DNA from: B1 sp044370475
GTDB lineage: Bacteria; Bacteroidota; Bacteroidia; UKL13-3
Length of the DNA stretch: 33,389 bases
NCBI GenBank assembly: GCA_044370475.1
Contig: JBILVK010000024.1
Location: forward strand, 1 to 33,389
Reading direction: 5' to 3'
The notes beneath the pieces were generated by a model. It was not told the origin of the DNA. It did not search any database and worked only from the letters and a program-made list of their open reading frames with translations. Positions 24,892 through 32,323 of the stretch are shown here, one piece after another; within the stretch, counting starts at the first letter, position 1, and the number at the start of each line of letters is the position of its first letter. Made by a program: the position numbers and the translations under genes.

Positions 24892-25263
24892 TTAATTGGT
24901 GGTATTATTTGAAAAAAAATGTTGAATGTGTTTGGTGAATTGGGCAAAGACAAGAATGTTTAAATAGTGCATAAATCCGAGGCCTATCAGCAATAGTCCA
25001 ATTCTAAATGTTAGCTCTTCTGCAAGCATAAGCCATGAGTTAATTTGATAAAAAAAATTGATTGAAATGGCGGCATAGCCAAGATTTAAGAGGTAATATC
25101 CAATAAGTAAAAACTTGCTTAAAGTGTTAACGAGTTCTTCATTATTGTTAAACATTTGCATTAAGAAAACTGCACCTCTGTTGTTAAGGTCCTTCCCTAT
25201 TACTATCGTGATATAAAACGTGACAGGGATATAGGTTAAATAAGAAACCAAATTATACTCCAT
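24892..25263 (-). CDS. Small membrane protein of unknown function, paralogue of the following gene
   Basis: 123 residues with about three to four membrane helices (5-25, 53-75, 85-108) and a His-containing C-terminus (FTKHIQHFFSNNTTN). Alignment by eye with the 121-residue protein shows a shared core (IPVTF/LPVTI, YYLLNLGYA/FYLLNIGFA), so the two arose by tandem duplication. Lies 38 nt downstream of the third membrane gene. No family recognised; it carries no enzyme motif. Confidence 0.75.
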   Translation of the reverse strand: MEYNLVSYLTYIPVTFYITIVIGKDLNNRGAVFLMQMFNNNEELVNTLSKFLLIGYYLLNLGYAAISINFFYQINSWLMLAEELTFRIGLLLIGLGFMHYLNILVFAQFTKHIQHFFSNNTTN

Positions 25264-25301
25264 ATTCTTATTGTATTTTCAGGAATTTTTGAAAGTTGTG
25301 G

Positions 25302-25673
25302 TTAATAAAAAAAGCTTAACTCTTTGAGTTCAGAAAAATTGATGTAGGCATACCAAATGGCCAAAATTGGCGAAACAAATAAGAGTGCAAATAAACCTAT
25401 CACCGTAAATGGAGGAATGAGGAGTAATAAAAATGCAAGAAGGGTCCACGCATAATATTTACGCATGTGACTCTGGCTCACCCCTACCCAAATTAGGTTA
25501 ATGATAAAACTTAACAATTGGGCTGAACCTATTAAAAAATATATAAAAAACAGCTCTTCATTAAACTTGAATTTAGGGAAGGTTAAATAAAGTGCCATAG
25601 CAATGGACGACACCAATAAAATGGCTTGAAACCATGAATCTGCGACTTTAAAAGTCTTGAATGATTTTCTCAT
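25302..25673 (-). CDS. Small multi-pass membrane protein of unknown function
   Basis: 123 residues, three to four membrane helices (about 16-32, 40-63, 72-108) separated by short loops (FPKFKFNEEL, GVSQSHMRKYYA), ending NFSELKELSFFY. Not evidently related to the two other small membrane genes of the unit. It begins 6 nt after the stop of the GbsR-like regulator, so the two are almost certainly co-transcribed and the regulator probably controls it. No family or motif recognised. Confidence 0.75.
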   Translation of the reverse strand: MRKSFKTFKVADSWFQAILLVSSIAMALYLTFPKFKFNEELFFIYFLIGSAQLLSFIINLIWVGVSQSHMRKYYAWTLLAFLLLLIPPFTVIGLFALLFVSPILAIWYAYINFSELKELSFFY

Positions 25674-25679
25674 ATTCTT

Positions 25680-26186
25680 TTATTTTAAAAGTTTAAGTAA
25701 AGTACTAAAGAACCAACTTTCATCTGCTTTAAGCATCACATCAACCGACCTATCCATTTTACCTACAAAATCTGTGAGGTTGCTTACTGTTTTAGTGAAA
25801 GCTTTGTGGTCTTCATTAGATTTTGCACCTGTAAATTCGTTGAGCTGACCTAAAGCTTTGAGAACGGGCTCAATCTCCCTCCTCTTGCGTTCTTTGGCAA
25901 TTCTGCGTGCAATTTCCCAAATGTCTTTTTCTGCAATAAAGTATTCCTTTCTATCACCTGGAACCAATTCTTTGCTTACCAATGTCCAGTTAATTAAATC
26001 GCGAAGATTGGTATTGGCATTACCTCTGGAGATACTTAATTCTGCCATAACATCTTCTGTGGTTAAAGGCTTTGGAGCTATTAAAAGTAAGGCATGAACT
26101 TGAGCCATACTTCTATTTATTCCCCACTCGCTGCCTAAGGTTCCCCAAGTTTGAATGAACTGCTTTTTTGCTTCTGAAAATTCCAT
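25680..26186 (-). CDS. GbsR/MarR-type winged-helix transcription regulator
   Basis: 168 residues. A winged-helix DNA-binding domain occupies about residues 10-85 (ALLLIAPKPLTTEDVMAEL, the recognition helix SISRGNANTNLRDLINW, the wing VPGDRKEYFIAE), and a helical C-terminal half provides the dimer interface. This matches the GbsR-like branch of MarR proteins, some of which respond to choline or osmotic stress in Bacillus. It is the first gene of the operon with the small membrane proteins. Its promoter overlaps a perfect inverted repeat (26222-26257), consistent with self-repression. The signal it senses is unknown. Confidence 0.85.
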   Translation of the reverse strand: MEFSEAKKQFIQTWGTLGSEWGINRSMAQVHALLLIAPKPLTTEDVMAELSISRGNANTNLRDLINWTLVSKELVPGDRKEYFIAEKDIWEIARRIAKERKRREIEPVLKALGQLNEFTGAKSNEDHKAFTKTVSNLTDFVGKMDRSVDVMLKADESWFFSTLLKLLK

Positions 26187-26206
26187 GTTTAGATTTATTT
26201 CGAGGA

Positions 26207-26236
26207 CAAAGCTACAACTATTTATTAAACTTTCAA
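26207..26236 (-). promoter_or_regulatory. Bacteroidota-type promoter of the regulator operon
   Basis: On the minus strand, TTG (26234-26236), a 19-nt spacer, then TAGCTTTG (26207-26214), 20 nt before the ATG. Both elements match the consensus. The -33 part lies in the inverted repeat of the operator. Confidence 0.75.
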
Positions 26237-26257
26237 TTATTACTGAAAGTTTAATAA
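26222..26257. promoter_or_regulatory. Operator-like perfect 13-bp inverted repeat
   Basis: The arms TTATTAAACTTTC (26222-26234) and GAAAGTTTAATAA (26245-26257) are perfect complements separated by 10 nt. The repeat covers the spacer and -33 element of the regulator promoter, as expected for a MarR-type autorepressor site. Confidence 0.75.
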
Positions 26258-26345
26258 TATAAAATATGCAATGCTTTGAAAATCTTTAGATTATTTTTTT
26301 TTCTGGATTGCAACTTTTGATTTTGGGCCACATTCTCTTTTGATT

Positions 26346-26375
26346 TTGAATTAGCATTGGAAGTAACTACCTTAG
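26346..26375 (+). promoter_or_regulatory. Bacteroidota-type promoter of the alcohol dehydrogenase gene
   Basis: TTG (26346-26348, within TTTTG), a 19-nt spacer, then TACCTTAG (26368-26375), 9 nt before the ATG at 26385. One mismatch to the -7 consensus. Confidence 0.65.
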
Positions 26376-26384
26376 TCAAAAAAC

Positions 26385-27425
26385 ATGAAAACAGCAGCAT
26401 ACGCGGCATTTGGGGCAGGTTTAGCCTTAGAGCCACATACCATTGAAAGAAGAAATGTTGGTCCACACGATGTGGCCATGGATATTATGTATTGTGGAGT
26501 TTGCCACTCGGATATTCACCAAGTAAACAATGATTGGGGTGGCAGTACCTTTCCTATTGTTCCCGGTCATGAGGTATTGGGAAAGGTGACAGAAATAGGT
26601 GCTCAAGTAAGCAAATACAAAGTTGGAGATATCATTGGTGTAGGATGTTTTGTTGACAGTTGCAGAACCTGTAATCCTTGCAAGGAAGGCGAGGAAAATT
26701 TTTGTGAGGGAGCGGTAACGTGGACTTATAACACAGTTAAGCCAGGAGAAACCTTGCCAACTTATGGTGGTTATTCAAAATACATGGTGGTAGATGAGAA
26801 GTACGCATTACGGGTTGATCCAAGCATGGATTTGAGCAGAGTAGCTCCCCTCCTATGCGCAGGCATTACAACCTACTCACCTTTGAGACATTGGAAGATT
26901 GGTTCAGGGAGTAAATTGGCTGTTTTGGGATTGGGGGGCTTGGGACATATGGCTGTTAAATTTGGGGTAGCTTTTGGGGCAGAGGTAACGGTATTGAGTT
27001 CATCTGAAAACAAACGTGCGGATGCGTTGGCTTTGGGAGCGCACAAATTTGTTAATTACAAGAATGCTTCTGAGGCAAGTTTATGTACTAATAGTTTTGA
27101 TTTAATTATAGACAGTGTTTCTGCGCCGCACGATTTAAATTTCTTTATGGTGATGCTAAAACGCGATTCTACCATGGTTTTATTGGGATTGCCATCGGTG
27201 CCCACAGAATTTAGTCACCGCAGTGTTATAAGCAAACGTCGCAACCTAAGTGGCTCGAGCATAGGCGGCACCAAAGAAACCCAAGAGATGTTGGATTTTT
27301 GTGCAGAACATCAAATCTATTGCGATGTAGAAGTAATTCCACTAAGTGAGATTAACACAGCCTACGAACGCATGAATAAAAATGACATAAAGTATAGGTT
27401 TGTGATTGATTTGAATGCGGAATAG
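26385..27425 (+). CDS. Zinc-dependent NAD(P) alcohol dehydrogenase (cinnamyl-ADH/YahK-like)
   Basis: 346 residues. Medium-chain dehydrogenase fold: the catalytic zinc ligands are Cys37 (CGVCHSD), His62 (PGHE) and Cys158 (LCAGIT). The structural zinc uses Cys93, 96, 99 and 107 (CRTCNPCKEGEENFC). The Rossmann motif is GLGGLGH at about 184-190. The sequence pattern fits the YahK/cinnamyl alcohol dehydrogenase branch, usually NADPH-dependent and acting on broad aldehydes. It has its own promoter, divergent from the GbsR-like regulator. A role in aldehyde detoxification is plausible but inferred. Confidence 0.93.
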   Translation: MKTAAYAAFGAGLALEPHTIERRNVGPHDVAMDIMYCGVCHSDIHQVNNDWGGSTFPIVPGHEVLGKVTEIGAQVSKYKVGDIIGVGCFVDSCRTCNPCKEGEENFCEGAVTWTYNTVKPGETLPTYGGYSKYMVVDEKYALRVDPSMDLSRVAPLLCAGITTYSPLRHWKIGSGSKLAVLGLGGLGHMAVKFGVAFGAEVTVLSSSENKRADALALGAHKFVNYKNASEASLCTNSFDLIIDSVSAPHDLNFFMVMLKRDSTMVLLGLPSVPTEFSHRSVISKRRNLSGSSIGGTKETQEMLDFCAEHQIYCDVEVIPLSEINTAYERMNKNDIKYRFVIDLNAE

Positions 27426-27428
27426 GTA

Positions 27429-27610
27429 ACTGGCTGCTGGCAACTAGCTGCTGGCTTCTGGCCATTAGCTATTGGCTGTTGGCATTAGCATTTGTTTTTA
27501 AATAGGATTAACTGTGCATCTTTGGCTTTTCTTTGCTTCTGGCAAGGAAAAGAAGGATTTGCTATTATTGTAAAAAAAGCTAGAAGCTAGAGGCTAGAAG
27601 CCAGCAACTA
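27429..27610. repeat. Low-complexity region with CTGGCTTCTGGC-type inverted repeats
   Basis: Left part (27429-27487) is built of short units such as GGCTGCTGGC, TTCTGGCC and ATTAGC. Right part (27579-27610) reads AGAAGCTAGAGGCTAGAAGCC. The 28 nt at 27445-27472 match the reverse complement of 27583-27610 at about 23 positions, so a long hairpin enclosing about 110 nt is possible between the convergent ADH and RidA genes. The right end reaches the stop region of the RidA gene. Confidence 0.65.
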
Positions 27611-28015
27611 TATGGTAGCAATTACTTTCAACTCAATGGCGATAGGCGTTGGCAGACAGTTTATTTCTAGGGTTGTGCGGCAAGGAGGATCAATGGCAAA
27701 ATATTCTGCCCAAAGTTTGTTGTAGGTTGGGAAGTCATCTTTCATATTGGTCAGAAAAACCGTAACATCAACAATGTTCTCCCATTTACTTCCAGAGTCT
27801 TCTAGGATATTCTTTATGTTATTAAAAACTGAGCGACATTGCTTTTCGATATCGTAGCTGATAATATTTCTATTTTCATCTAACTCCACTCCAGGTATAA
27901 TTTTGGTGCCTTTTTCACGGGGACCAACACCAGAAAGGAACAACAAATTGCCTACGCGTTTTGCGTGGGGATAATGGCCAACTGGCTCTGGTGCTTTGGA
28001 AGAATGGATACTCAT
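27608..28015 (-). CDS. RidA (YjgF/UK114) family protein, 2-aminomuconate-deaminase-like
   Basis: 135 residues, the usual size of the trimeric RidA fold. Conserved parts are VGNLLFLSGVGP near residues 21-33, CRSVFNNIKNILEDSGS near 60-76, VTVFLTNM, and the active-site arginine in PPCRTTLEINCLP (about residue 113). RidA proteins hydrolyse reactive enamine/imine intermediates; a related group deaminates 2-aminomuconate in tryptophan and aminophenol breakdown. The length and the segment after KGTKIIPGVELDENRN recall that second group, but no other genes of that pathway are nearby. Its start lies 1 nt after the glycosyltransferase stop, so it is probably in the same transcript. Confidence 0.85.
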   Translation of the reverse strand: MSIHSSKAPEPVGHYPHAKRVGNLLFLSGVGPREKGTKIIPGVELDENRNIISYDIEKQCRSVFNNIKNILEDSGSKWENIVDVTVFLTNMKDDFPTYNKLWAEYFAIDPPCRTTLEINCLPTPIAIELKVIATI

Positions 28016-28016
28016 A

Positions 28017-28793
28017 TTATGAAGATTTATCGGGACGAAAATAACTAAAAAATCTGTATTGAAATAACTTCAACAAAGGCTTCATTAAAAGGGTATACCA
28101 TTTAGGCTTTAAGTCGTTAATATGCCAAGCCTTTCTATCCTCAATATTGGCCTTCAATCGGTTCAGCAAGGAGCGATTACTAGCTCCTCCTGTTCGCATT
28201 TTGACAAAAAACTTAGGGATATAATGGAGCTTAATATTGTTTTTAAAAATTAAGCGCAACATCAACTCATAATCGGCAGCACTTTTAAGAATGGTATTGA
28301 ATGAACCATATTTGGTATACACCTCTCGTTTAGAGAAAAAGGCTGGATGTGGTGGCATCCAACCCCTAAAAAAATCTTGCTTTTTATATACACCAGAATC
28401 CCATAATCGCACGATTTTATTCGTATCGCTTCCTTTTACATAATATAAATTGGAATATACCGCATCACAATTGGTTTCTTCAAAGGCTTGAACCACTTGG
28501 GAAAGCACAAATGGGTGTGCATAAAAATCATCGCTATGCAATAGGGCAATAATATCACCAGTGGCCATTGAGATCCCTTTATTTAAGGCAAAGTAAACCC
28601 CTTCATCTGGTTCGGAAATAAACTTTGAAATTTTATCTCCATACGACAAAACCACCTCAACAGTTCCATCAGTAGAACCTCCATCTACTATGATATACTC
28701 AAGGTCCACATTCTTTTGTGAGAGCACAGAATTTATTGCATCATGAATAAATGCTTGATTGGAAAAAACGGCTGTTATAACAGATACCTTCAT
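28017..28793 (-). CDS. Family 2 glycosyltransferase
   Basis: 258 residues, GT-A fold. Visible parts are SVITAVFSNQAFI at the N-terminus, the nucleotide-binding IIVDGGSTDGT, LNKGISMATGDIIALLHSDD with the metal-binding Asp pair, and the acceptor-region segment SAADYELMLRL. It transfers a sugar from a nucleotide sugar to a growing glycan at the cytoplasmic face of the membrane. Its start overlaps the preceding glycosyltransferase by 4 nt. Donor and acceptor cannot be assigned from sequence. Part of the surface-polysaccharide region. Confidence 0.9.
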   Translation of the reverse strand: MKVSVITAVFSNQAFIHDAINSVLSQKNVDLEYIIVDGGSTDGTVEVVLSYGDKISKFISEPDEGVYFALNKGISMATGDIIALLHSDDFYAHPFVLSQVVQAFEETNCDAVYSNLYYVKGSDTNKIVRLWDSGVYKKQDFFRGWMPPHPAFFSKREVYTKYGSFNTILKSAADYELMLRLIFKNNIKLHYIPKFFVKMRTGGASNRSLLNRLKANIEDRKAWHINDLKPKWYTLLMKPLLKLFQYRFFSYFRPDKSS

Positions 28794-29611
28794 GATTTCT
28801 GAATCCCATTAATGGTGGTCCGAACAGTATCAAAAAACCAACCATATTTATTAAAGTATCTAAATGCTGAAACAATATGGTATTTAAGCAATTTGAGGCT
28901 TTTATAAGACCCCTTTTCGTATTGATGAATAATAGAAACCTTGGGATAATAAATGGTTTGAAACTGCAAATTGATACGTCTACTCAAATCTGTGTCTTCT
29001 AAATACATAAAGAAACTCTCATCAAACAAGCCCACAATTCTTAGCACATCCATCCGCAAAAACATAAAACAACCAGATAGGTTAGGCACCTCCATTATCT
29101 CGTCGTAATTCTTATGTTTGAGCTCGTATTGATCCAAGCGCAATTGCAATCTACTTTTTAAAAAGCCAGGAATAAACCTACGCATTATTAAATCAAATGG
29201 AGTTGGAAACAACTTACAAAGAAATTGTGTTTCACCATTGGCATAAAGAACTTTAGGCATTAGCAATCCAATATTGGGCTTCACCTTCATATAATCTACC
29301 AATGCCACAATTGCTTTTGGTTCAAACAAAATATCTGGATTTAATACGAGATGAAATTCAGACCAATTTGCGGCCAAACGAAGAGCAATATTATGTGCTT
29401 TTCCATAGCCAAGATTTGCATTACAAAAATGATATTGAATGCATTTTGAGCTTGGCAATTCTTGCTCAAGGGTTCTTTGAGGTGAATTATCTATAATAAA
29501 TAGTTTAAGCTCAAAAGGCAAAACAAGTATAGCATTGACCAACTCAGCAAGCTGAGCATACCTGTGCTTATAAACAACAATAGAAGCACTTATCTTAACA
29601 TTTTGGCTCAC
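28790..29611 (-). CDS. Family 2 glycosyltransferase, rhamnosyltransferase-like
   Basis: 273 residues from a GTG at 29611, giving MSQNVKISASIVVYKHRY, which is the normal start of this group. A longer frame from 29710 adds 33 residues and would overlap the divergent methyltransferase-like gene by 23 nt, so it is not preferred. GT-A features: KLFIIDNSP, NANLGYGKAHN, LVLNPDILFE (metal site), SGCFMFLRMDVL, and FDESFFMYLEDTDLSRR. This resembles WbbL-like O-antigen rhamnosyltransferases, but the sugar is not certain. Overlaps the next glycosyltransferase by 4 nt. Confidence 0.85.
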   Translation of the reverse strand: MSQNVKISASIVVYKHRYAQLAELVNAILVLPFELKLFIIDNSPQRTLEQELPSSKCIQYHFCNANLGYGKAHNIALRLAANWSEFHLVLNPDILFEPKAIVALVDYMKVKPNIGLLMPKVLYANGETQFLCKLFPTPFDLIMRRFIPGFLKSRLQLRLDQYELKHKNYDEIMEVPNLSGCFMFLRMDVLRIVGLFDESFFMYLEDTDLSRRINLQFQTIYYPKVSIIHQYEKGSYKSLKLLKYHIVSAFRYFNKYGWFFDTVRTTINGIQKS

Positions 29612-29667
29612 TAAGCAAATTAACGAAAATCTACTAGGTTTACCAATTACTTTTTTTATAAATTGCC

Positions 29668-29679
29668 TGCCAATTGGCA
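29668..29679. promoter_or_regulatory. Perfect 12-bp palindrome TGCCAATTGGCA
   Basis: Lies 8 nt before the ATG at 29688, in the 76-nt divergent gap. Possible operator; no further copies were searched for. Confidence 0.35.
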
Positions 29680-29687
29680 CCCACAGC

Positions 29688-30620
29688 ATGTTACAAAAAT
29701 TAAAGAGCATATTTGAAACCTTTAGGAAAATTCCGTCCCAAAACCGTTTGATCCTTAAGCAAACAGAATCGGTTAAAATGCTACAAGGGCAAGTATTATC
29801 TGCTTTAAATAATCAAAACAAAGAAGCCATTTTAAAGAATATTCAGGCTGCAGAGTTTAGTATTTTTTCTCAATGGGGTGATGATGGTATTATTAATTTC
29901 TTAAGTGAGTACCTAGACTTTGAACACCAGACCTTCCTTGAATTTGGTGTAGAAGATTATTCGGAAGCCAATACTCGTTATCTTTTAAAATCTAAGAACT
30001 GGACAGGCTTTGTAATGGATGGCTCGAGACAACATATAAAAAAAATACAAGAGGATGAGTTGTATTGGCAACATGAGCTTCATGCAAAGGAGGCTTTTAT
30101 CACGGCCGACAATATAAACACCTTAATTACTGAAGCGGGATTTGCCAATAAACTAGGCCTTTTACATATAGATATTGATGGCAATGATTACCATATTTGG
30201 AAAGCAATTACCTGTGTAAATCCAACGCTCGTAGTAATGGAATACAATAGCATTTTTGGTTCAAACCAGCCCTGGACGATTCCATACGAAGCAGATTTTG
30301 TAAGGCAAAACAAACACTATAGTCATTTGTATTGTGGCTGCTCTATATTATCGTATTGCGATTTAGCAGAAGAGAAGGGCTATGCATTCATCGGTTCGAA
30401 CCGTGCAGGCAACAATGCTTATTTTGTAAGAAATGATAAATTGAAACAATTGCCAACATTAACTGCAGAGCAAGGCTATGTTGAATCGAAATTTAGGGAA
30501 AGTAGAAACCAGGAAGGACAATTAACCTTTATTGGAGGTACAGACAGATTAAAACTTCTAAATGGCTTGGAGATATTAAATACCCGAACCAATTTGATTG
30601 AAAAAATAAACGTACTCTAA
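29688..30620 (+). CDS. Methyltransferase-like protein of a polysaccharide locus (FkbM-related, tentative)
   Basis: 310 residues. The region EFSIFSQWGDDGIINFLSEY, then TFLEFGVEDYSEANTRYLL, NWTGFVMDGS and the acidic GLLHIDIDGNDYHIWKAI follow the order of motifs I, II and IV of FkbM-type methyltransferases. An invariant Glu-Phe-Gly-Val replaces the usual glycine-rich loop, so cofactor binding is not certain. Similar proteins are common in LPS and capsule loci but, to my knowledge, not well characterised. Transcribed opposite to the flanking genes; its stop directly abuts the stop of the next methyltransferase gene. Two GGTTC motif copies lie inside it. Confidence 0.75.
   Translation: MLQKLKSIFETFRKIPSQNRLILKQTESVKMLQGQVLSALNNQNKEAILKNIQAAEFSIFSQWGDDGIINFLSEYLDFEHQTFLEFGVEDYSEANTRYLLKSKNWTGFVMDGSRQHIKKIQEDELYWQHELHAKEAFITADNINTLITEAGFANKLGLLHIDIDGNDYHIWKAITCVNPTLVVMEYNSIFGSNQPWTIPYEADFVRQNKHYSHLYCGCSILSYCDLAEEKGYAFIGSNRAGNNAYFVRNDKLKQLPTLTAEQGYVESKFRESRNQEGQLTFIGGTDRLKLLNGLEILNTRTNLIEKINVL
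30258..30267 (+). repeat. GGTTCRRACC motif, copy 9 (GGTTCAAACC)
   Basis: Exact copy in the FkbM-like gene, read as G-S-N. Confidence 0.7.
30393..30402 (+). repeat. GGTTCRRACC motif, copy 10 (perfect palindrome GGTTCGAACC)
   Basis: Fully palindromic copy in the FkbM-like gene, extended to CGGTTCGAACCG by its flanks, read as G-S-N. Confidence 0.75.
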
Positions 30621-31190
30621 TTATTTCTGAAGCTCAAACACCCCATAAATACAATACTGTGAAAGCCTTTTACTGAAGTAAGTGGATTTAAAAAACGTAG
30701 GACGATACAAATAATTTACATTAACAAAACCAAAGTTTGAAAGGAGAGAATTCATCTCTGCCTCATCATAAAAATGTTTATGGTCATCGTCCATTGTATA
30801 CCCTTTTATTCCAGGAACTGCAATAATTAACTTAGCATTAGGCTTAAGTACACGTTTTGCCTCTAACAAAGTAATTTGTGGTTCGGTTAAATGCTCTAAT
30901 ACATTATCCAAAACAGCTCCGTCAAAGGTGTTTTCAGAAAAAGGAAAGTGATTATTTTCTATGGCATAAGCCTCCCAACCTTTTTCTTTACAATAATTTA
31001 CATTTAAGGCATTAATATCAATACCCACGGTATTTGGTCTACACATTAAAAAATCGCCAATACCACAACCTATATCCAAAACTTTACCAGATAGAACTTT
31101 TTTTAAGGAAGGATAAACAAGATTGGACCTATAAAACAATGCCAATTTGCTTCTAGTTTTAAGATAATTAAAATATTGTAAATCGCTCAT
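30621..31190 (-). CDS. Class I SAM-dependent methyltransferase (polysaccharide locus)
   Basis: 189 residues, Methyltransf_11 type. Motif I is VLDIGCGIGDFL, motif II the acidic end of TVGIDINALN, motif IV GAVLDNVLEHL, and the post-motif region LLEAKRVLKPNAKLIIAVPG. Likely methylates a sugar of the surface glycan or a lipid carrier; no acceptor is evident. It lies 53 nt after the GT4 gene stop on the same strand, so it is probably co-transcribed with the two upstream glycosyltransferases. Confidence 0.88.
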   Translation of the reverse strand: MSDLQYFNYLKTRSKLALFYRSNLVYPSLKKVLSGKVLDIGCGIGDFLMCRPNTVGIDINALNVNYCKEKGWEAYAIENNHFPFSENTFDGAVLDNVLEHLTEPQITLLEAKRVLKPNAKLIIAVPGIKGYTMDDDHKHFYDEAEMNSLLSNFGFVNVNYLYRPTFFKSTYFSKRLSQYCIYGVFELQK

Positions 31191-31243
31191 GATGTTAATT
31201 CAGGCACAATATAAAAAGAAAAGAGTAATTCCACCTTAAAATA

Positions 31244-32323
31244 CTATTTCCTAATTAACTTTAGATATAAATCCTGAAAAGATAGAGCCATTGAATTAGC
31301 TGAATAAACCTGCGCCATATTTACTTCAGAACGCTGAGCTGTTTGAATTAATTTACCCAATTCGTCCTTGCTTGAGGTCTGAAAATAAGAAACTCCTAAG
31401 CAATTGTTTTCTTTCAGTTCGAGGTGGGCTGGGATATCACTTAATAACAAATTTAACTTTGCGAAACCCGCCTCCAACACAGCATTTGGCATACCTTCTG
31501 ATAAAGAGGCGCTAATAAAAAAATCGGACAAGCCAATATAATCCATCACATTATCAACCATACCTGTAAAACAAATTTGTGGATGATCTTTTGCCAATTC
31601 TTTACAAGCATTTAGCAAGGTTCCAGAACCAACCATATATAAAATTTGATTTGAATTGGCATAATCCATAAAAGCTTTTAATACTGTAAATGAATCTTTT
31701 CGCTCATTAATTAATCCTGTACAAACAAAAACTTCCTTATCCAAACCCACACTATATCTTTGTCTTAGCGAGACCTTCTCGTAAGGAGGCAATGCATAAT
31801 AATTTTCTTGACTAACCCCATTTGGGATGCAAATAAGATTATTAAAATAGCTGTATTCTTTGGCTAAAGTATTAGAACAAACAGTAATGTAATTGGCAGA
31901 TTTATCTAAATGCAATTCAAGTGTGGCGATTAATTTCCCAATAAACTTTCCATAATCAACTTGGTAATTCTCTCTTAAATTGGCTTGTATGGTAACAATT
32001 CTTGGAAAATGTTTAAAGTATTGACTTGCAAATACATTACCTCTAAAACTAAAAGTATGAATTATATCTGGCGCAATAGAATTAATTTTTTCTTGAATAA
32101 TACTTTTATTAAAGAAAAACCTCTTAAAACCCTCTAATTGTAATGAATGTAAATGAACACTTAATTTTTCAAAATCGGCCAAACGAGAATGTTTAGGTTC
32201 TTTGGAAAGCGTAAGGATATGAATATCAAATTGTGTTCTATCGAGGTGTTTTACCAAATTATAAAACACATTGGTTAAACCACTACGCTCAAGGGTAGAA
32301 TTTATAATTAACAACTTAACCAT
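31244..32323 (-). CDS. Family 4 glycosyltransferase
   Basis: 359 residues, GT-B fold. The N-terminal domain binds acceptor (LLIINSTLERSGLTNVFYNL, DIIHTFSF). The C-terminal domain binds the nucleotide sugar, with IPNGV, FVCTGLINERKD, and the EX7E-type segment SEGMPNAVLEAG (two glutamates eight apart). A retaining transferase acting on a lipid-linked glycan at the cytoplasmic side. Its ATG overlaps the stop of the upstream GT2 gene by one base (TAATG), so translation is coupled. Confidence 0.9.
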   Translation of the reverse strand: MVKLLIINSTLERSGLTNVFYNLVKHLDRTQFDIHILTLSKEPKHSRLADFEKLSVHLHSLQLEGFKRFFFNKSIIQEKINSIAPDIIHTFSFRGNVFASQYFKHFPRIVTIQANLRENYQVDYGKFIGKLIATLELHLDKSANYITVCSNTLAKEYSYFNNLICIPNGVSQENYYALPPYEKVSLRQRYSVGLDKEVFVCTGLINERKDSFTVLKAFMDYANSNQILYMVGSGTLLNACKELAKDHPQICFTGMVDNVMDYIGLSDFFISASLSEGMPNAVLEAGFAKLNLLLSDIPAHLELKENNCLGVSYFQTSSKDELGKLIQTAQRSEVNMAQVYSANSMALSFQDLYLKLIRK

